From positions 24,893 through 88,892 of the forward strand of contig NZ_VSFA01000021.1 of NCBI RefSeq assembly GCF_008119785.1: a stretch of 64,000 nt of DNA. The letters run 5' to 3'. Below the pieces are notes generated by a model. That model was not told the origin of the DNA, did not search any database, and saw only the letters and a list, made by a program, of their open reading frames with translations. Source of the DNA: Micromonospora sp. MP36. GTDB taxonomy: Bacteria; Actinomycetota; Actinomycetes; Mycobacteriales; Micromonosporaceae. Shown one piece after another: positions 8,464 through 16,354 of this stretch. A program made the position numbers and the translations under genes. How positions within the stretch are numbered: the stretch's first letter is position 1; every line of letters starts with the position of its first letter.

Positions 8464-9195
8464 ATGATCGGGATGGTGCTCGCGGCCGGTGCGGGGCGTC
8501 GGCTGCGCCCGTACACCGACACCCTGCCGAAGGCGCTGGTGCCGGTGGACGGGGAGATCACCATCCTCGACATCGCGCTGCGCAACCTCGCCGAGGTGGG
8601 CCTGACCGAGATCGTGATCGTGGTCGGCTACGCGGCGGACGCGGTGCGGCAGCGGCAGGCGGCGCTGGAGGAGAAGTACGGCGTCAAGATCACCCTCGTG
8701 CACAACGACAAGGCCGAGGAGTGGAACAACGCGTACTCGCTCTGGCTGGCCCGGGAGCACTTCTCCCGGGGCGTGCTGCTGGTCAACGGCGACACCGTGC
8801 ACCCGGTGAGCGTGGAGAAGACCCTGCTGGCCGAGCGCGGTCCGGCCGTCCTGCTGGCCGTCGACACGCTCAAGCCGCTGGCCGAGGAGGAGATGAAAGC
8901 CACCTTCGACGTGGCCGGCCAGCTCACCCGGATCACCAAGCTGATGGACCCGGGTGAGGCGTACGGGGAGTACATCGGCGCGACCCTGATCGAGCCGCAG
9001 GTGGCCGACGCTCTCGCCGACGCCCTGGAGGCGACCTGGCGGCGCGACCCGAACCTCTACTACGAGGACGGCTACCAGGAGTTCGCCGACCGGGGCGGCG
9101 AGGTGCGGGCGGCGCCGATCGGCGACGTCTCCTGGGTCGAGGTCGACAACCACGCCGACCTGGCTCGGGCGCGGGAGATCGCGTGCCGCTACTAG
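8464..9195 (+). CDS. CTP:phosphoalcohol-type nucleotidyltransferase (phosphocholine/inositol-phosphate cytidylyltransferase-like)
   Basis: The protein has 243 residues and a GT-A nucleotidyltransferase fold. The N-terminal signature GMVLAAGAGRRLRPYTDTLP (residues about 3-22) is followed by PKALVPVDG, then VVGY (NTP binding) and VLLVNGDTV with the metal-binding Asp. Its best relatives by motif are the COG1213 cytidylyltransferases that activate phosphocholine or inositol-1-phosphate. GGGGAGGG at 8449-8455 is a strong ribosome site 8 bases before ATG. It heads a three-gene operon whose next gene starts inside it. The likely role is to make a CDP-activated alcohol or polyol for the downstream CDP-alcohol transferase. 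The actual substrate (inositol-P, glycerol-1-P or a sugar-P) cannot be read from sequence. Confidence 0.8.
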   Translation: MIGMVLAAGAGRRLRPYTDTLPKALVPVDGEITILDIALRNLAEVGLTEIVIVVGYAADAVRQRQAALEEKYGVKITLVHNDKAEEWNNAYSLWLAREHFSRGVLLVNGDTVHPVSVEKTLLAERGPAVLLAVDTLKPLAEEEMKATFDVAGQLTRITKLMDPGEAYGEYIGATLIEPQVADALADALEATWRRDPNLYYEDGYQEFADRGGEVRAAPIGDVSWVEVDNHADLARAREIACRY

Positions 9196-10250
9196 CCCGT
9201 AGCGTGCTGACTCCGCTGCACATCGACGTGCGGCGGGGGGCGGTGGCGGACCTCGGCACGATCCTCGCCGACGGACGGATCTCCGCCGGCGGTGACGTCG
9301 CGGTCGTCGTCGGGCCGGGACAGGGGGAGAAGGTCGCCGACCTGGTCCGCCCGTCGCTGCGGTCGGCCGATGTGTTCACCGTCGCCGGGGGCAGTCTGGA
9401 CGCCGCCGACGACCTCGGCGGCAAGCTTCGGGCCCGGTCGTACGACGCGGTGGTCGGCATCGGCGGCGGCAAGACCATCGACGTGGCGAAGTACGCGGCG
9501 ACCCGCCGGGGCCTGCCGATGGTCTCGGTGGCGACGAGCCTCGCCAACGACGGGATCGCCTCCCCGGTCGCCAGCCTGATCACCGACGGGATCAAGGGCT
9601 CCTACGGGGTGCACATCCCGATCGCGGTGATCGTGGACCTGGACTTCGTGGAAGCCGGCCCGGAGCGGCACAACCGCGCCGGTGTCGGCGACGTGGTGAG
9701 CAACATCAGCGCGCTGGCCGACTGGGAACTGGCCCGCGAGGTACGCGGCGAGCCGTTCGACGGGCTGGCCGCCTCGCTCTCCCGGGCGGGCGCCGAAGCG
9801 GTGCTCAACCACCCGGGCGACATGAGCGACGACGCCTTCGTCACGGTGCTCGCCGAGGCACTGATCTCCAGCGGCCTGGCGATGGCGATCGAGGGCACCA
9901 GCCGTCCCTGCAGCGGCGGATGCCACGAGATCATGCACGCCATCGACGCGCTCTTCCCGGGCACCGCCTCGCACGGCGAGCTGGCCGGGCTCGGCGCGCT
10001 CTTCTGCACCTTCCTGCGCGGCGACGAGCGCCGGTTTGCCGAGATGTCGTCCTGCCTGGCGCGGCACGGGCTGCCCCGGCTCCCCGCCGACGTGGGGCTG
10101 ACGGACGCCCAGTTCGTCGAGGCGGTGCAGTACGCGCCGGCCACCCGGCCGGACCGCTACACCATCCTCGAACACCTTGCGATGTCGCCCGACGAGACCC
10201 GTCGGCGGCTGGGAGATTACGCCGATGAACTTCGCGATGACCTTGGCTGA
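9183..10250 (+). CDS. sn-glycerol-1-phosphate dehydrogenase-like, iron/zinc-containing alcohol dehydrogenase family
   Basis: The 355-residue protein belongs to the AraM/EgsA (COG0371) branch. A dinucleotide loop VVGIGGGKTIDVAKYAA lies near residue 90. The block VSVATSLANDGIASPVASL is characteristic of glycerol-1-phosphate dehydrogenases. Candidate metal ligands are Asp170 (VGDVVSN), His248 (GGCHEIMH) and His264 (ASHGELAG). These enzymes reduce dihydroxyacetone phosphate to sn-glycerol-1-phosphate, the stereochemistry used for archaeal lipids and rare in bacteria. GTG 9183 has GGGAG 5 bases upstream and overlaps the previous gene by 13 bases; GTG 9204 is an alternative. The overlaps on both sides argue for one pathway with its neighbours. 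Confidence 0.82.
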   Translation: MPLLARSVLTPLHIDVRRGAVADLGTILADGRISAGGDVAVVVGPGQGEKVADLVRPSLRSADVFTVAGGSLDAADDLGGKLRARSYDAVVGIGGGKTIDVAKYAATRRGLPMVSVATSLANDGIASPVASLITDGIKGSYGVHIPIAVIVDLDFVEAGPERHNRAGVGDVVSNISALADWELAREVRGEPFDGLAASLSRAGAEAVLNHPGDMSDDAFVTVLAEALISSGLAMAIEGTSRPCSGGCHEIMHAIDALFPGTASHGELAGLGALFCTFLRGDERRFAEMSSCLARHGLPRLPADVGLTDAQFVEAVQYAPATRPDRYTILEHLAMSPDETRRRLGDYADELRDDLG

Positions 10251-10950
10251 CCCGTCCCGGCCCGCGATCGCCGACTTCCACCGGGTCAACCGGGGCGGCG
10301 GCCTGTTCAGCGAGTCGATCAGCCAGTGGATCGGGGCGGTCTTCGCGATGGTCGCCCAGCGGCTCGGGCTGCGCCCCACCGCGCTGACCCTCACCAACCT
10401 GGTGCTCGGCCTGGCCACCTCGGTCACCGTGGTCGCGCTCGCCGGGCCGGTGGCCGCCGGCGACGTCCCGGCCTGGGCCGTCGGGCTGGTCGCCCTGGTC
10501 GGGTGGCAGATCGCGTACGCGCTGGACTGCGCGGACGGGCAGCTCGCCCGGGTCACCGGGCAGGGCAGCTCGGCGGGCGCCCGGGTCGACGTGCTGTGCG
10601 ACGTGGCCGCCCAGATCGCTCTGGTCGCCGCCCTCGGGGCGACCGCCGTGGCGCAACGCCCGGCCACGCCGGCCTGGCTGGTGGCGATCTTCGCCGGCAC
10701 CTGGATGGTCAATCTGGTCACCTCGGTGATGCAGGCCGGCCCGAACGCCGCCAGCATGGTCACCTCGTCCTCGCTCCCGGTACGCCTGGTGAAGCTGGTC
10801 CGGGACTACGGTGCGGTGATCTTCCTGGCGGGCCTGGTGCTGGCCGTCGCCCCGGCGCTGACCGTGTGGCTGGTCGTCGCCTTCACGATCGTCAACGGTG
10901 GCTTCCTGCTCGCCAGCATCGCCTTCTCCGCCCGCGCCTCCCTCCGCTGA
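10225..10950 (+). CDS. CDP-alcohol phosphatidyltransferase family membrane protein
   Basis: The protein has 241 residues and about 5-6 membrane segments. It has an intact CDP-OH-P signature: Asp101, Asp104-Gly105, Ala108-Arg109, Gly118, Asp122 and Asp126. The enzyme displaces CMP from a CDP-alcohol with a second alcohol, forming a phosphodiester. ATG 10225 (GGGAG 9 bases upstream at 10211-10215) overlaps the dehydrogenase end by 26 bases. With the cytidylyltransferase and glycerol-1-P dehydrogenase it forms a self-contained set to make a phosphodiester from sn-glycerol-1-phosphate and/or another phospho-polyol. The product might be a lipid head group or a soluble solute. A housekeeping phosphatidylglycerol- or PI-phosphate synthase role is less likely because of the partners. 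Confidence 0.82.
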   Translation: MNFAMTLADPSRPAIADFHRVNRGGGLFSESISQWIGAVFAMVAQRLGLRPTALTLTNLVLGLATSVTVVALAGPVAAGDVPAWAVGLVALVGWQIAYALDCADGQLARVTGQGSSAGARVDVLCDVAAQIALVAALGATAVAQRPATPAWLVAIFAGTWMVNLVTSVMQAGPNAASMVTSSSLPVRLVKLVRDYGAVIFLAGLVLAVAPALTVWLVVAFTIVNGGFLLASIAFSARASLR

Positions 10951-10983
10951 CGCCCCGCGCCCCGCGCCCCGCGCCCCGCGCCC
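10951..10983. repeat. 7-bp tandem repeat, CGCCCCG x4.7
   Basis: Four perfect head-to-tail copies of CGCCCCG and a partial fifth begin immediately after the stop codon of the CDP-alcohol transferase gene and end at the AAGATCG element. Such short unit arrays are prone to length change. Confidence 0.85.
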
Positions 10984-11060
10984 AAGATCGTGCTCGATTC
11001 TGGAGGTAGCGGGGTCCCGCTCGCGCCGAGGGCCCTGTTTCCAGGGTCGGGCGCGATCTT
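10984..11060. repeat. 77-bp AAGATCG-bounded imperfect palindrome, copy A
   Basis: The element starts AAGATCG and ends CGATCTT. Its left and right halves are inverted copies (AAGATCGTGCTCGATTCTGG against AAGATCGCGCCCGACCCTGG read from the other strand). Copy B at 32478-32554 has exactly the same length and about two-thirds identity. It lies between two genes that converge (CDP-alcohol transferase and GT4), so it may also work as a terminator or a REP-like element. Confidence 0.7.
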
Positions 11061-11104
11061 CACGGTGGACGGCTCGGCGAGGCGGGAGCGGGTCGGTCGG
11101 AGGG

Positions 11105-12376
11105 TCAGCGAGACGCCGCGGCCCGGGCGACGTCGGCGTAGATGTCGATGAGGCGCTTGGTGACCACGTCGGGGTGGAAGGTGCGCTCGTAGCGGGCGCG
11201 GGCGGCCGGGGCGAGCCGCGCCGCACCGGCCCTCGCCACCGGCAGGGCGGCGGCCAGGGCGGCCGGATCCGGGGCCACCACCCAGCCGGCCTCGCCCCGC
11301 TCGATGCCGTCGGGGATGGCCGGGCCGCTGGCGTCCCCGGCGACGGCGGAGGCCAGCTCGGCCGGCCCGGTGCCGGCCGGCTCCCGGGGGGTGTCCGCGC
11401 CGACCAGGTAGGGGATCCCGCCGAGCGCGGTGCCGAGCACGGGCCGGCCGCTGGCCAGCGCCTCGATGATCACGGTCGGCAGCACGTCGTGCCAGGTGGA
11501 GGTGGCGAGCACCACGGCGCTGTCGGCCAGCGCGGCGCGTACCCCGGCCCGGTCGAGCTGGCCCAGGTAGCGCACGTCGGGCCGCTCGGCGGCGGCCGCC
11601 TCGGCCAGCGGGCGCAGCTCGCCGTCACCCGCGATCCGCAGCGGACCCAGCGCGCCCACCGGGTGCCGCCGCCACGCCTCCAGCAGCAGGTCCAGCCCCT
11701 TCTCCGGGCTGAGCCGCCCCATGAAGAGGAAGCCGTCGCCGGGCGGCGCCGGGGTGCCCGGGTCGGGAACGGCGTTGGGCTTGACCACGATCCGCTCGTC
11801 CGGAATGCCGTAGTCGCGGAGGTGGTCGGCGACCGCGGTGGTGAGCGCGATGAACCGGTCCACCGACCGCCAGGTCGGGCGGTGCACGGCGAGGGTGGTG
11901 GCCATCAGGGCGCTCTGCGCCCGCGAGCCCCGGTAGCAGCGGTGCACGATCGCCGGCACGCCCAGCGCCCGGCCCCGGCAGTCCTGGCAGATCACCCCGT
12001 CCCGGAAGTAGAGCCCGGAGGAGCAGACCTGCCGGTAGTTGTGCACCGTCTGCACCACCGGCACGCCGCGCTTGTGCGCGGTCCGCACCACCCAGGGCGA
12101 GAGCAGCGGGTACGGGTTGTGCAGGTGCAGCACGTCGGGGCGGTGCTCGGCGAGCAGCCGGTCCAGGTCGTGCTGGGCCTTCGGCGCCCAGATCGGGGAG
12201 ATCGGCAGCAGCGCCTTGGCCGGCTTCGACATGGTGGGGATCTCGTCGGAGCTGCGCAGGAACGGCAGCACCTCCACCCCGGCCGCGGTGAGCTGCGCGA
12301 TCTCCGCGTCGACGATCGTGTTCTCGCCGGAGGGCTGGGCTTCCCGGTACCGGTTGTGCGCCACCACGATTCTCAC
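11105..12376 (-). CDS. glycosyltransferase family 4 protein
   Basis: The 423-residue protein has two Rossmann domains (GT-B fold). The donor-binding half contains FLFMGRLSPEKGLDLLLEAW and the E-x7-E region, VIIEALASGRPVLGTALGG, which is typical of GT4 retaining transferases. The N-terminal half contains an unusual Cys cluster (CSSGLYFRDGVICQDCRGR then HRCYRGSRAQS) seen in one GT4 subgroup and possibly metal-binding. GTG 12376 has no Shine-Dalgarno sequence; TAGCCT at 12390-12385 lies 8 bases upstream and points to leaderless expression. It faces the Fpg gene head-to-head with only 24 bases between starts. Donor and acceptor are unknown, but the surrounding genes suggest an envelope glycan. 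Confidence 0.87.
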   Translation of the reverse strand: MRIVVAHNRYREAQPSGENTIVDAEIAQLTAAGVEVLPFLRSSDEIPTMSKPAKALLPISPIWAPKAQHDLDRLLAEHRPDVLHLHNPYPLLSPWVVRTAHKRGVPVVQTVHNYRQVCSSGLYFRDGVICQDCRGRALGVPAIVHRCYRGSRAQSALMATTLAVHRPTWRSVDRFIALTTAVADHLRDYGIPDERIVVKPNAVPDPGTPAPPGDGFLFMGRLSPEKGLDLLLEAWRRHPVGALGPLRIAGDGELRPLAEAAAAERPDVRYLGQLDRAGVRAALADSAVVLATSTWHDVLPTVIIEALASGRPVLGTALGGIPYLVGADTPREPAGTGPAELASAVAGDASGPAIPDGIERGEAGWVVAPDPAALAAALPVARAGAARLAPAARARYERTFHPDVVTKRLIDIYADVARAAASR

Positions 12377-12384
12377 GGGAAAGA

Positions 12385-12394
12385 AGGCTACCGT
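12385..12394. promoter_or_regulatory. shared bidirectional -10 element
   Basis: The ten bases AGGCTACCGT contain TACCGT on the plus strand (12389-12394, 6 bases before GTG 12401) and TAGCCT on the minus strand (12390-12385, 8 bases before GTG 12376). Both -10 boxes use the same self-complementary TA step. Neither -35 box is a clear match. Confidence 0.5.
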
Positions 12395-12400
12395 TGTACG

Positions 12401-13261
12401 GTGCCCGAACTACCGGAGGTGGAAGCGCTCGCCGGCTACCTGCGCGAGCGGGCGGTGGGCCGGCGCGTCGAGCGCGTCGAGGTCGCCGCGATCAGTGCCC
12501 TGAAGACGTACGACCCGCCGCCGAGCGCGGTGTCGGGGCGGGCGGTGGTGGGCGCCGGCCGGCACGGCAAGTTCCTGGACGTCCGGTTCGACGGCGGGCT
12601 GCACCTGGTGGTCCACCTGGCCCGGGCGGGCTGGCTGCACTATCGGGAGGCCTTCCCGTCGACCGCCCCGCTGCGTCCCGGCAAGGGTCCGGTCGCCGTC
12701 CGGGTACGCCTGGACGACGGCTCCGGCTTCGACCTGACCGAGGCCGGCACCCAGAAGAAGCTGGCCGCGTACCTGGTGACCGACCCGGCGCAGGTGCCCG
12801 GGGTGGCGAAGCTGGGCCCGGACGCGCTCGACGCCGACCTGGCCACCTTCGCCGAGCGGTTGCGCAGCCGGCGGGGCCAGGTCAAGGGGGTGCTGACCGA
12901 CCAGGCGGTGCTGGCCGGGGTCGGCAACGCGTACTCGGACGAGATCCTGCACGCGGCGAAGCTGTCCCCGTTCGCGATCACCGACCGGCTCACCGACGAC
13001 CAGTTGGGCGCGCTGCACGCCGCCACCCGCGCGGTGCTCGGCGACGCGGTCCGGCGCTCTATGGGGCAGCGGGCCGCCGAACTGAAGGGGGAGAAGCGCT
13101 CCGGCCTCAAGGTGCACGCCCGGACCGGGCTGCCCTGTCCGGTCTGTGGCGACACCGTCCGGGAGGTCTCGTTCGCCGACTCCAGCCTCCAGTACTGCCC
13201 GACCTGCCAGACCGGCGGCAAGCCGCTCGCTGACCGAAGGTTGTCCCGACTCGTACGGTGA
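12401..13261 (+). CDS. Fpg/Nei family DNA glycosylase/AP lyase
   Basis: The 286-residue protein begins MPELPEVE. After Met removal, Pro1 and Glu2 are the catalytic pair. A beta-elimination Lys lies in GRHGKFLD, the H2TH region contains GVGNAYSDEILHAAKLSP, and a C-terminal zinc finger has C-x2-C (CPVC) and C-x2-C (CPTC). It removes oxidised bases and nicks the abasic site. The usual Fpg HLGM motif is HLAR here and the finger ends QTGGKPLADRR, so it is closer to the actinobacterial second Fpg/Nei paralogues than to canonical MutM. GTG 12401 is supported by the start motif and a TACCGT -10. The ORF is open far upstream, but that part lies antisense to the GT4 gene. Confidence 0.9.
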   Translation: MPELPEVEALAGYLRERAVGRRVERVEVAAISALKTYDPPPSAVSGRAVVGAGRHGKFLDVRFDGGLHLVVHLARAGWLHYREAFPSTAPLRPGKGPVAVRVRLDDGSGFDLTEAGTQKKLAAYLVTDPAQVPGVAKLGPDALDADLATFAERLRSRRGQVKGVLTDQAVLAGVGNAYSDEILHAAKLSPFAITDRLTDDQLGALHAATRAVLGDAVRRSMGQRAAELKGEKRSGLKVHARTGLPCPVCGDTVREVSFADSSLQYCPTCQTGGKPLADRRLSRLVR

Positions 13262-13535
13262 GTAATTGCACGCGGCGATTACAGAGAGGAATCGGCCGCG
13301 GATCGCCGAAGCTCCCACTTGCACCTCTACCGGGGCCGCCATCCATCGGTATAGTGGCTCGGTCCCCGGCTTCACAACCGATACGGAGCCGGCCAGATCC
13401 CCACGAGCACCAACGGACGGCATCTCCCCTCCGGGGGCCGTCCCGACCGGGCCCGCGTGGGAGACTGGGACGGTGGGCGACCCGGGTCCTCACGGCGAGT
13501 GAGGGCGCGCGTCATGCGGGAGGACATGGGTTGAG
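13262..13535. other. 274-base gap before the WbaP-like gene
   Basis: No protein-like ORF or recognised riboswitch is seen here. TATAGT at 13350-13355 could be a -10 box, but there is no convincing -35 at 16-18 bases. The last 20 bases hold the GGGAGGA ribosome site of the next gene. Confidence 0.4.
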
Positions 13536-15098
13536 GTGACGACAAGCCTCCAGCGCCCGGTAACCAACACAGGCCGGAGCAAGAGCGTGCGGCACGTCGA
13601 CAGCTTCGAGATCCAGCCGCCGACTCCGCCGTCGCACAACGGCGTACCCCGGTCGGCGTGGGCCCGCGCTCGTCGCCGGGTGTCCCGCTGGCACCGCCCC
13701 TACACGGCGATCCTGCTGCTGCTCGACTTCCTCGCCGTGGTGGTGGCCGACTGGATCGCCCAGGAGGCCTTCGGCCAGGCCCGGGCCGGGTTCTACAACG
13801 CCAAGGAAGACCCCACCTGGTTCTACACCGTGGCGTTCGTGCTGCTGCCGCTCGGCTGGCTGATCATCCTGTGGGGCAACCGGGCGTACGACCGGCGCCA
13901 CCTCGGTCTGGGGCCGGACGAGTTCAAGCGGGTGATCCGCGGCGGCGTCGCGGTCGCCGCGACGGTCTCGTTCCTCGCCTTCGCCACCAAGACCGACCTT
14001 TCGCGATACACGGTCGGTTTCGCCCTGCTCGGCGCGTTGGTGCTGATCCTGCTGGAGCGCTTCGTCGCCCGGTTCCTGCTGCACGTCGTCCGGCGCCGGG
14101 CGGGTCAGGCAGGGCACCGGATGGTGCTGGTCGGCACGCTGCCGGAGTGCCTGGAGGTCTACACCACGGTCACCCGCAACCCCGGTGCCGGCCTGGTGCC
14201 GGTGGCCATCCACCTCACCGACGGGTACGCCGCCGCACGCGGCCTGGAGACCCCGGTGCCGGTCTACGCCGGCCGGGACGTGCTCGCCCTGGTCCGGGAG
14301 GTCGGCGGGGACACCATCGCCGTCTGCGGTTCGGCCAGCGCCGAGCCGGGGGAGTTGCGCCGCCTGGCCTGGCAGCTCGAGGGCTCCGGCGTCGACCTGG
14401 TGGTCGCGCCCCAGCTGACCGACATCGCCGGCCCCCGGGTGCACATCCGCCCGATCGAGGGCCTGCCGCTGCTGCACGTCGAGGAGCCGACCCTGTCGGG
14501 TCCGGCGCTGCTGATCAAGAACGTGATGGACCGGGTGGCCGCCGGGCTGGGCCTGGTGCTGCTGATCCCGCTCTTCCTGGCGATCGCGATCGCCATCCGG
14601 ATCTCGGATCGGGGGCCGGTCTTCTTCCGGCAGCCGCGGGTCGGGCACGAGGGGCGGACCTTCCGGGTCTGGAAGTTCCGCACCATGTACACCGACGCCG
14701 AGGAGCGGCTGGCCAGCCTGGTCGACCAGAACGAAACCGACGGCATGCTGTTCAAGATCAAGCAGGACCCGCGGGTGTTCCCGGTGGGCCGCTTCCTGCG
14801 CGCCTCCTCGCTGGACGAGCTGCCCCAGCTGATCAACGTGCTCTGGGGCGAGATGTCGCTGGTCGGGCCGCGCCCGCTGCCGGCCGACGACGGTGACTTC
14901 CTCGGTGACGTCCGCCGCCGGCTGCTGGTCCGGCCGGGCATCACCGGGCTCTGGCAGGTCTCCGGTCGTTCCGACCTCTCCTGGGACGAGGCGGTCCGGC
15001 TCGACCTCTACTACGTCGACAACTGGTCGCTGGCGTACGACCTGAGCATCCTGTGGCGGACCATCGGAGTGGTGGTGGCCCGCAAGGGCGCCTACTAG
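13536..15098 (+). CDS. exopolysaccharide-initiating polyprenyl-phosphate sugar-1-phosphate transferase (WbaP/CpsE-like)
   Basis: The protein has 520 residues. Four N-terminal membrane helices (about 55-170) precede a CoA-binding-like cytoplasmic domain (about 185-310, VLVGTLPECLEVY). A fifth helix (LGLVLLIPLFLAIAIAIRIS) leads into the C-terminal catalytic domain with FRVWKFRTMYTDAEERL, SLDELPQLINVLWGEMSLVG and GRSDLSWDEAV. Asp427-Glu428 are the conserved acidic pair. The enzyme loads the first sugar phosphate onto undecaprenyl phosphate, the first committed step of many capsules and exopolysaccharides. GTG 13536 has GGAGG 12 bases upstream, rather far; GTG 13587 with GGAG 8 bases upstream is an alternative. 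It logically serves the flippase, sulfotransferase and LCP genes in this window. Confidence 0.9.
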   Translation: MTTSLQRPVTNTGRSKSVRHVDSFEIQPPTPPSHNGVPRSAWARARRRVSRWHRPYTAILLLLDFLAVVVADWIAQEAFGQARAGFYNAKEDPTWFYTVAFVLLPLGWLIILWGNRAYDRRHLGLGPDEFKRVIRGGVAVAATVSFLAFATKTDLSRYTVGFALLGALVLILLERFVARFLLHVVRRRAGQAGHRMVLVGTLPECLEVYTTVTRNPGAGLVPVAIHLTDGYAAARGLETPVPVYAGRDVLALVREVGGDTIAVCGSASAEPGELRRLAWQLEGSGVDLVVAPQLTDIAGPRVHIRPIEGLPLLHVEEPTLSGPALLIKNVMDRVAAGLGLVLLIPLFLAIAIAIRISDRGPVFFRQPRVGHEGRTFRVWKFRTMYTDAEERLASLVDQNETDGMLFKIKQDPRVFPVGRFLRASSLDELPQLINVLWGEMSLVGPRPLPADDGDFLGDVRRRLLVRPGITGLWQVSGRSDLSWDEAVRLDLYYVDNWSLAYDLSILWRTIGVVVARKGAY

Positions 15099-15130
15099 CG
15101 CTCCGGGTCGCCACCGGTCAGGATCGCTGC

Positions 15131-16354
15131 GTGGGTGGCAACCTCTCCGCCGTCTTCGGCGTCGTCTCGCTGGTCACCGCGCTCGCCGCGGCACTCTGGG
15201 CGGTGCTGCGGCTGCGCGCCCGGCGGGGCATCGCCACCGCCACCCAGCGAGCCACCTACGAGGTGCTGCACACCGCCGGGCTGGCCGCCGAGCCGCTGCG
15301 GGCCGGCCTGAGCGCGGCGGGCGCGGCGAAGGCCGTACGCCACCTGCGGGCCCTGGTCGGCGCGGCCGGGCTGGCGCTGACGGACCGGGAAGCCCTGCTC
15401 GCCCTCGACGGGCGCGGCGCGCACCACGGCGACCAGCTGCTCGCGGCGGCCCGGCGGGCGGCGTCCGCCGGGCGGTCGACCGTGCTGCGGGAGTCGGAGC
15501 TGCGCTGCGACCTGGTGGACTGCCCGGTACGGGGCGCGGTGGTGGCGCCGCTGAGCGCGGACGGCCGGGTGGTCGGGGCGCTGGTGGCGGTCGCCGACGA
15601 GCAGCCGGCCCCGGGGCTGGTGCAGGCGACCCTGGAGACCGCGCACTGGGCCGGCGACCAGCTCGCCCTGGCCGAGCTGGACTCGTCCCGGGAGCGGCTG
15701 GCCCGGGCCGAGGTACGCGCCCTGCGCGCCCAGATCAGCCCGCACTTCATCTACAACGCGCTGACCGCGATCGGCTCGTTCGTCCGGACCGACCCCGAGC
15801 GGGCCCGGGAGCTGATCCTGGAGTTCGCCGAGTTCACCCGCTACTCGTTCCGGGCGCACGGCGAGTTCACCACGCTCGCCGAGGAGCTGCGCTCGATCGA
15901 CCGGTATCTGACCATCGAGCGGGCCCGGTTCGGCGAGCGGCTCCAGGTGCGCCTCCAGATCGCCCCGGAGGTGCTGCCGGTGACCCTGCCGTTCCTCTGC
16001 CTGCAGCCGCTCGTGGAGAACGCGGTCCGGCACGGGTTGTCCCGCAAGCCGGGCACCGGCATGGTGAGCATCGAGGCCCGCGACGCGGGCGCCGAATGCC
16101 ACATCACGGTGGAGGACGACGGAGTGGGGATGGATCCGACCACGCTCACCGCCGGCATCGCCGAGCTGGCCGCCGCGGGCGGCGACCCGACCGACGACCC
16201 GGGGCAGCACGTGGGCCTGTCGAACGTCGACGAGCGGCTGCGGTCGGTCTTCGGGGACCGGTTCGGCCTGGTCGTCGAGACCGGCCTGGGCTCGGGTACG
16301 AGGGTGAGCATGCGGGTGCCGAAGTTCCACCCCGGCGTACGGGCGGGTTCGTGA
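15131..16354 (+). CDS. LytS-type sensor histidine kinase
   Basis: The protein has 407 residues. One N-terminal membrane helix (about 3-25) is followed by a GAF-like sensor domain (about 60-190). The His_kinase/LytS dimerisation box ISPHFIYNAL has phospho-acceptor His205, and a HATPase domain has ENAVRHGL (N box) and DDGVGMD (G1 box). GTG 15131 has AGGA 7 bases upstream. Unlike classical LytS there is no 5TM domain, so it resembles the pyruvate-sensing BtsS/YehU group only in its kinase part. It overlaps its response regulator by GTGA. Regulatory targets are not in the sequence; two acetate/pyruvate-type symporters in the window are plausible ones (inference). Confidence 0.88.
   Translation: MGGNLSAVFGVVSLVTALAAALWAVLRLRARRGIATATQRATYEVLHTAGLAAEPLRAGLSAAGAAKAVRHLRALVGAAGLALTDREALLALDGRGAHHGDQLLAAARRAASAGRSTVLRESELRCDLVDCPVRGAVVAPLSADGRVVGALVAVADEQPAPGLVQATLETAHWAGDQLALAELDSSRERLARAEVRALRAQISPHFIYNALTAIGSFVRTDPERARELILEFAEFTRYSFRAHGEFTTLAEELRSIDRYLTIERARFGERLQVRLQIAPEVLPVTLPFLCLQPLVENAVRHGLSRKPGTGMVSIEARDAGAECHITVEDDGVGMDPTTLTAGIAELAAAGGDPTDDPGQHVGLSNVDERLRSVFGDRFGLVVETGLGSGTRVSMRVPKFHPGVRAGS

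Noticed and set aside
10898..12400. Long N-terminal extension of the Fpg frame
   Set aside because: It is antisense to the GT4 gene; Fpg proteins must begin MPELPE, which occurs at GTG 12401.
13266..13502. 78-codon ORF in the gap before the WbaP-like gene
   Set aside because: No ribosome site, no -10 and a composition unlike the real genes.
13262..13535. Cyclic-dinucleotide riboswitch in front of the exopolysaccharide gene
   Set aside because: I could not find the conserved core blocks of the GEMM or ydaO families.
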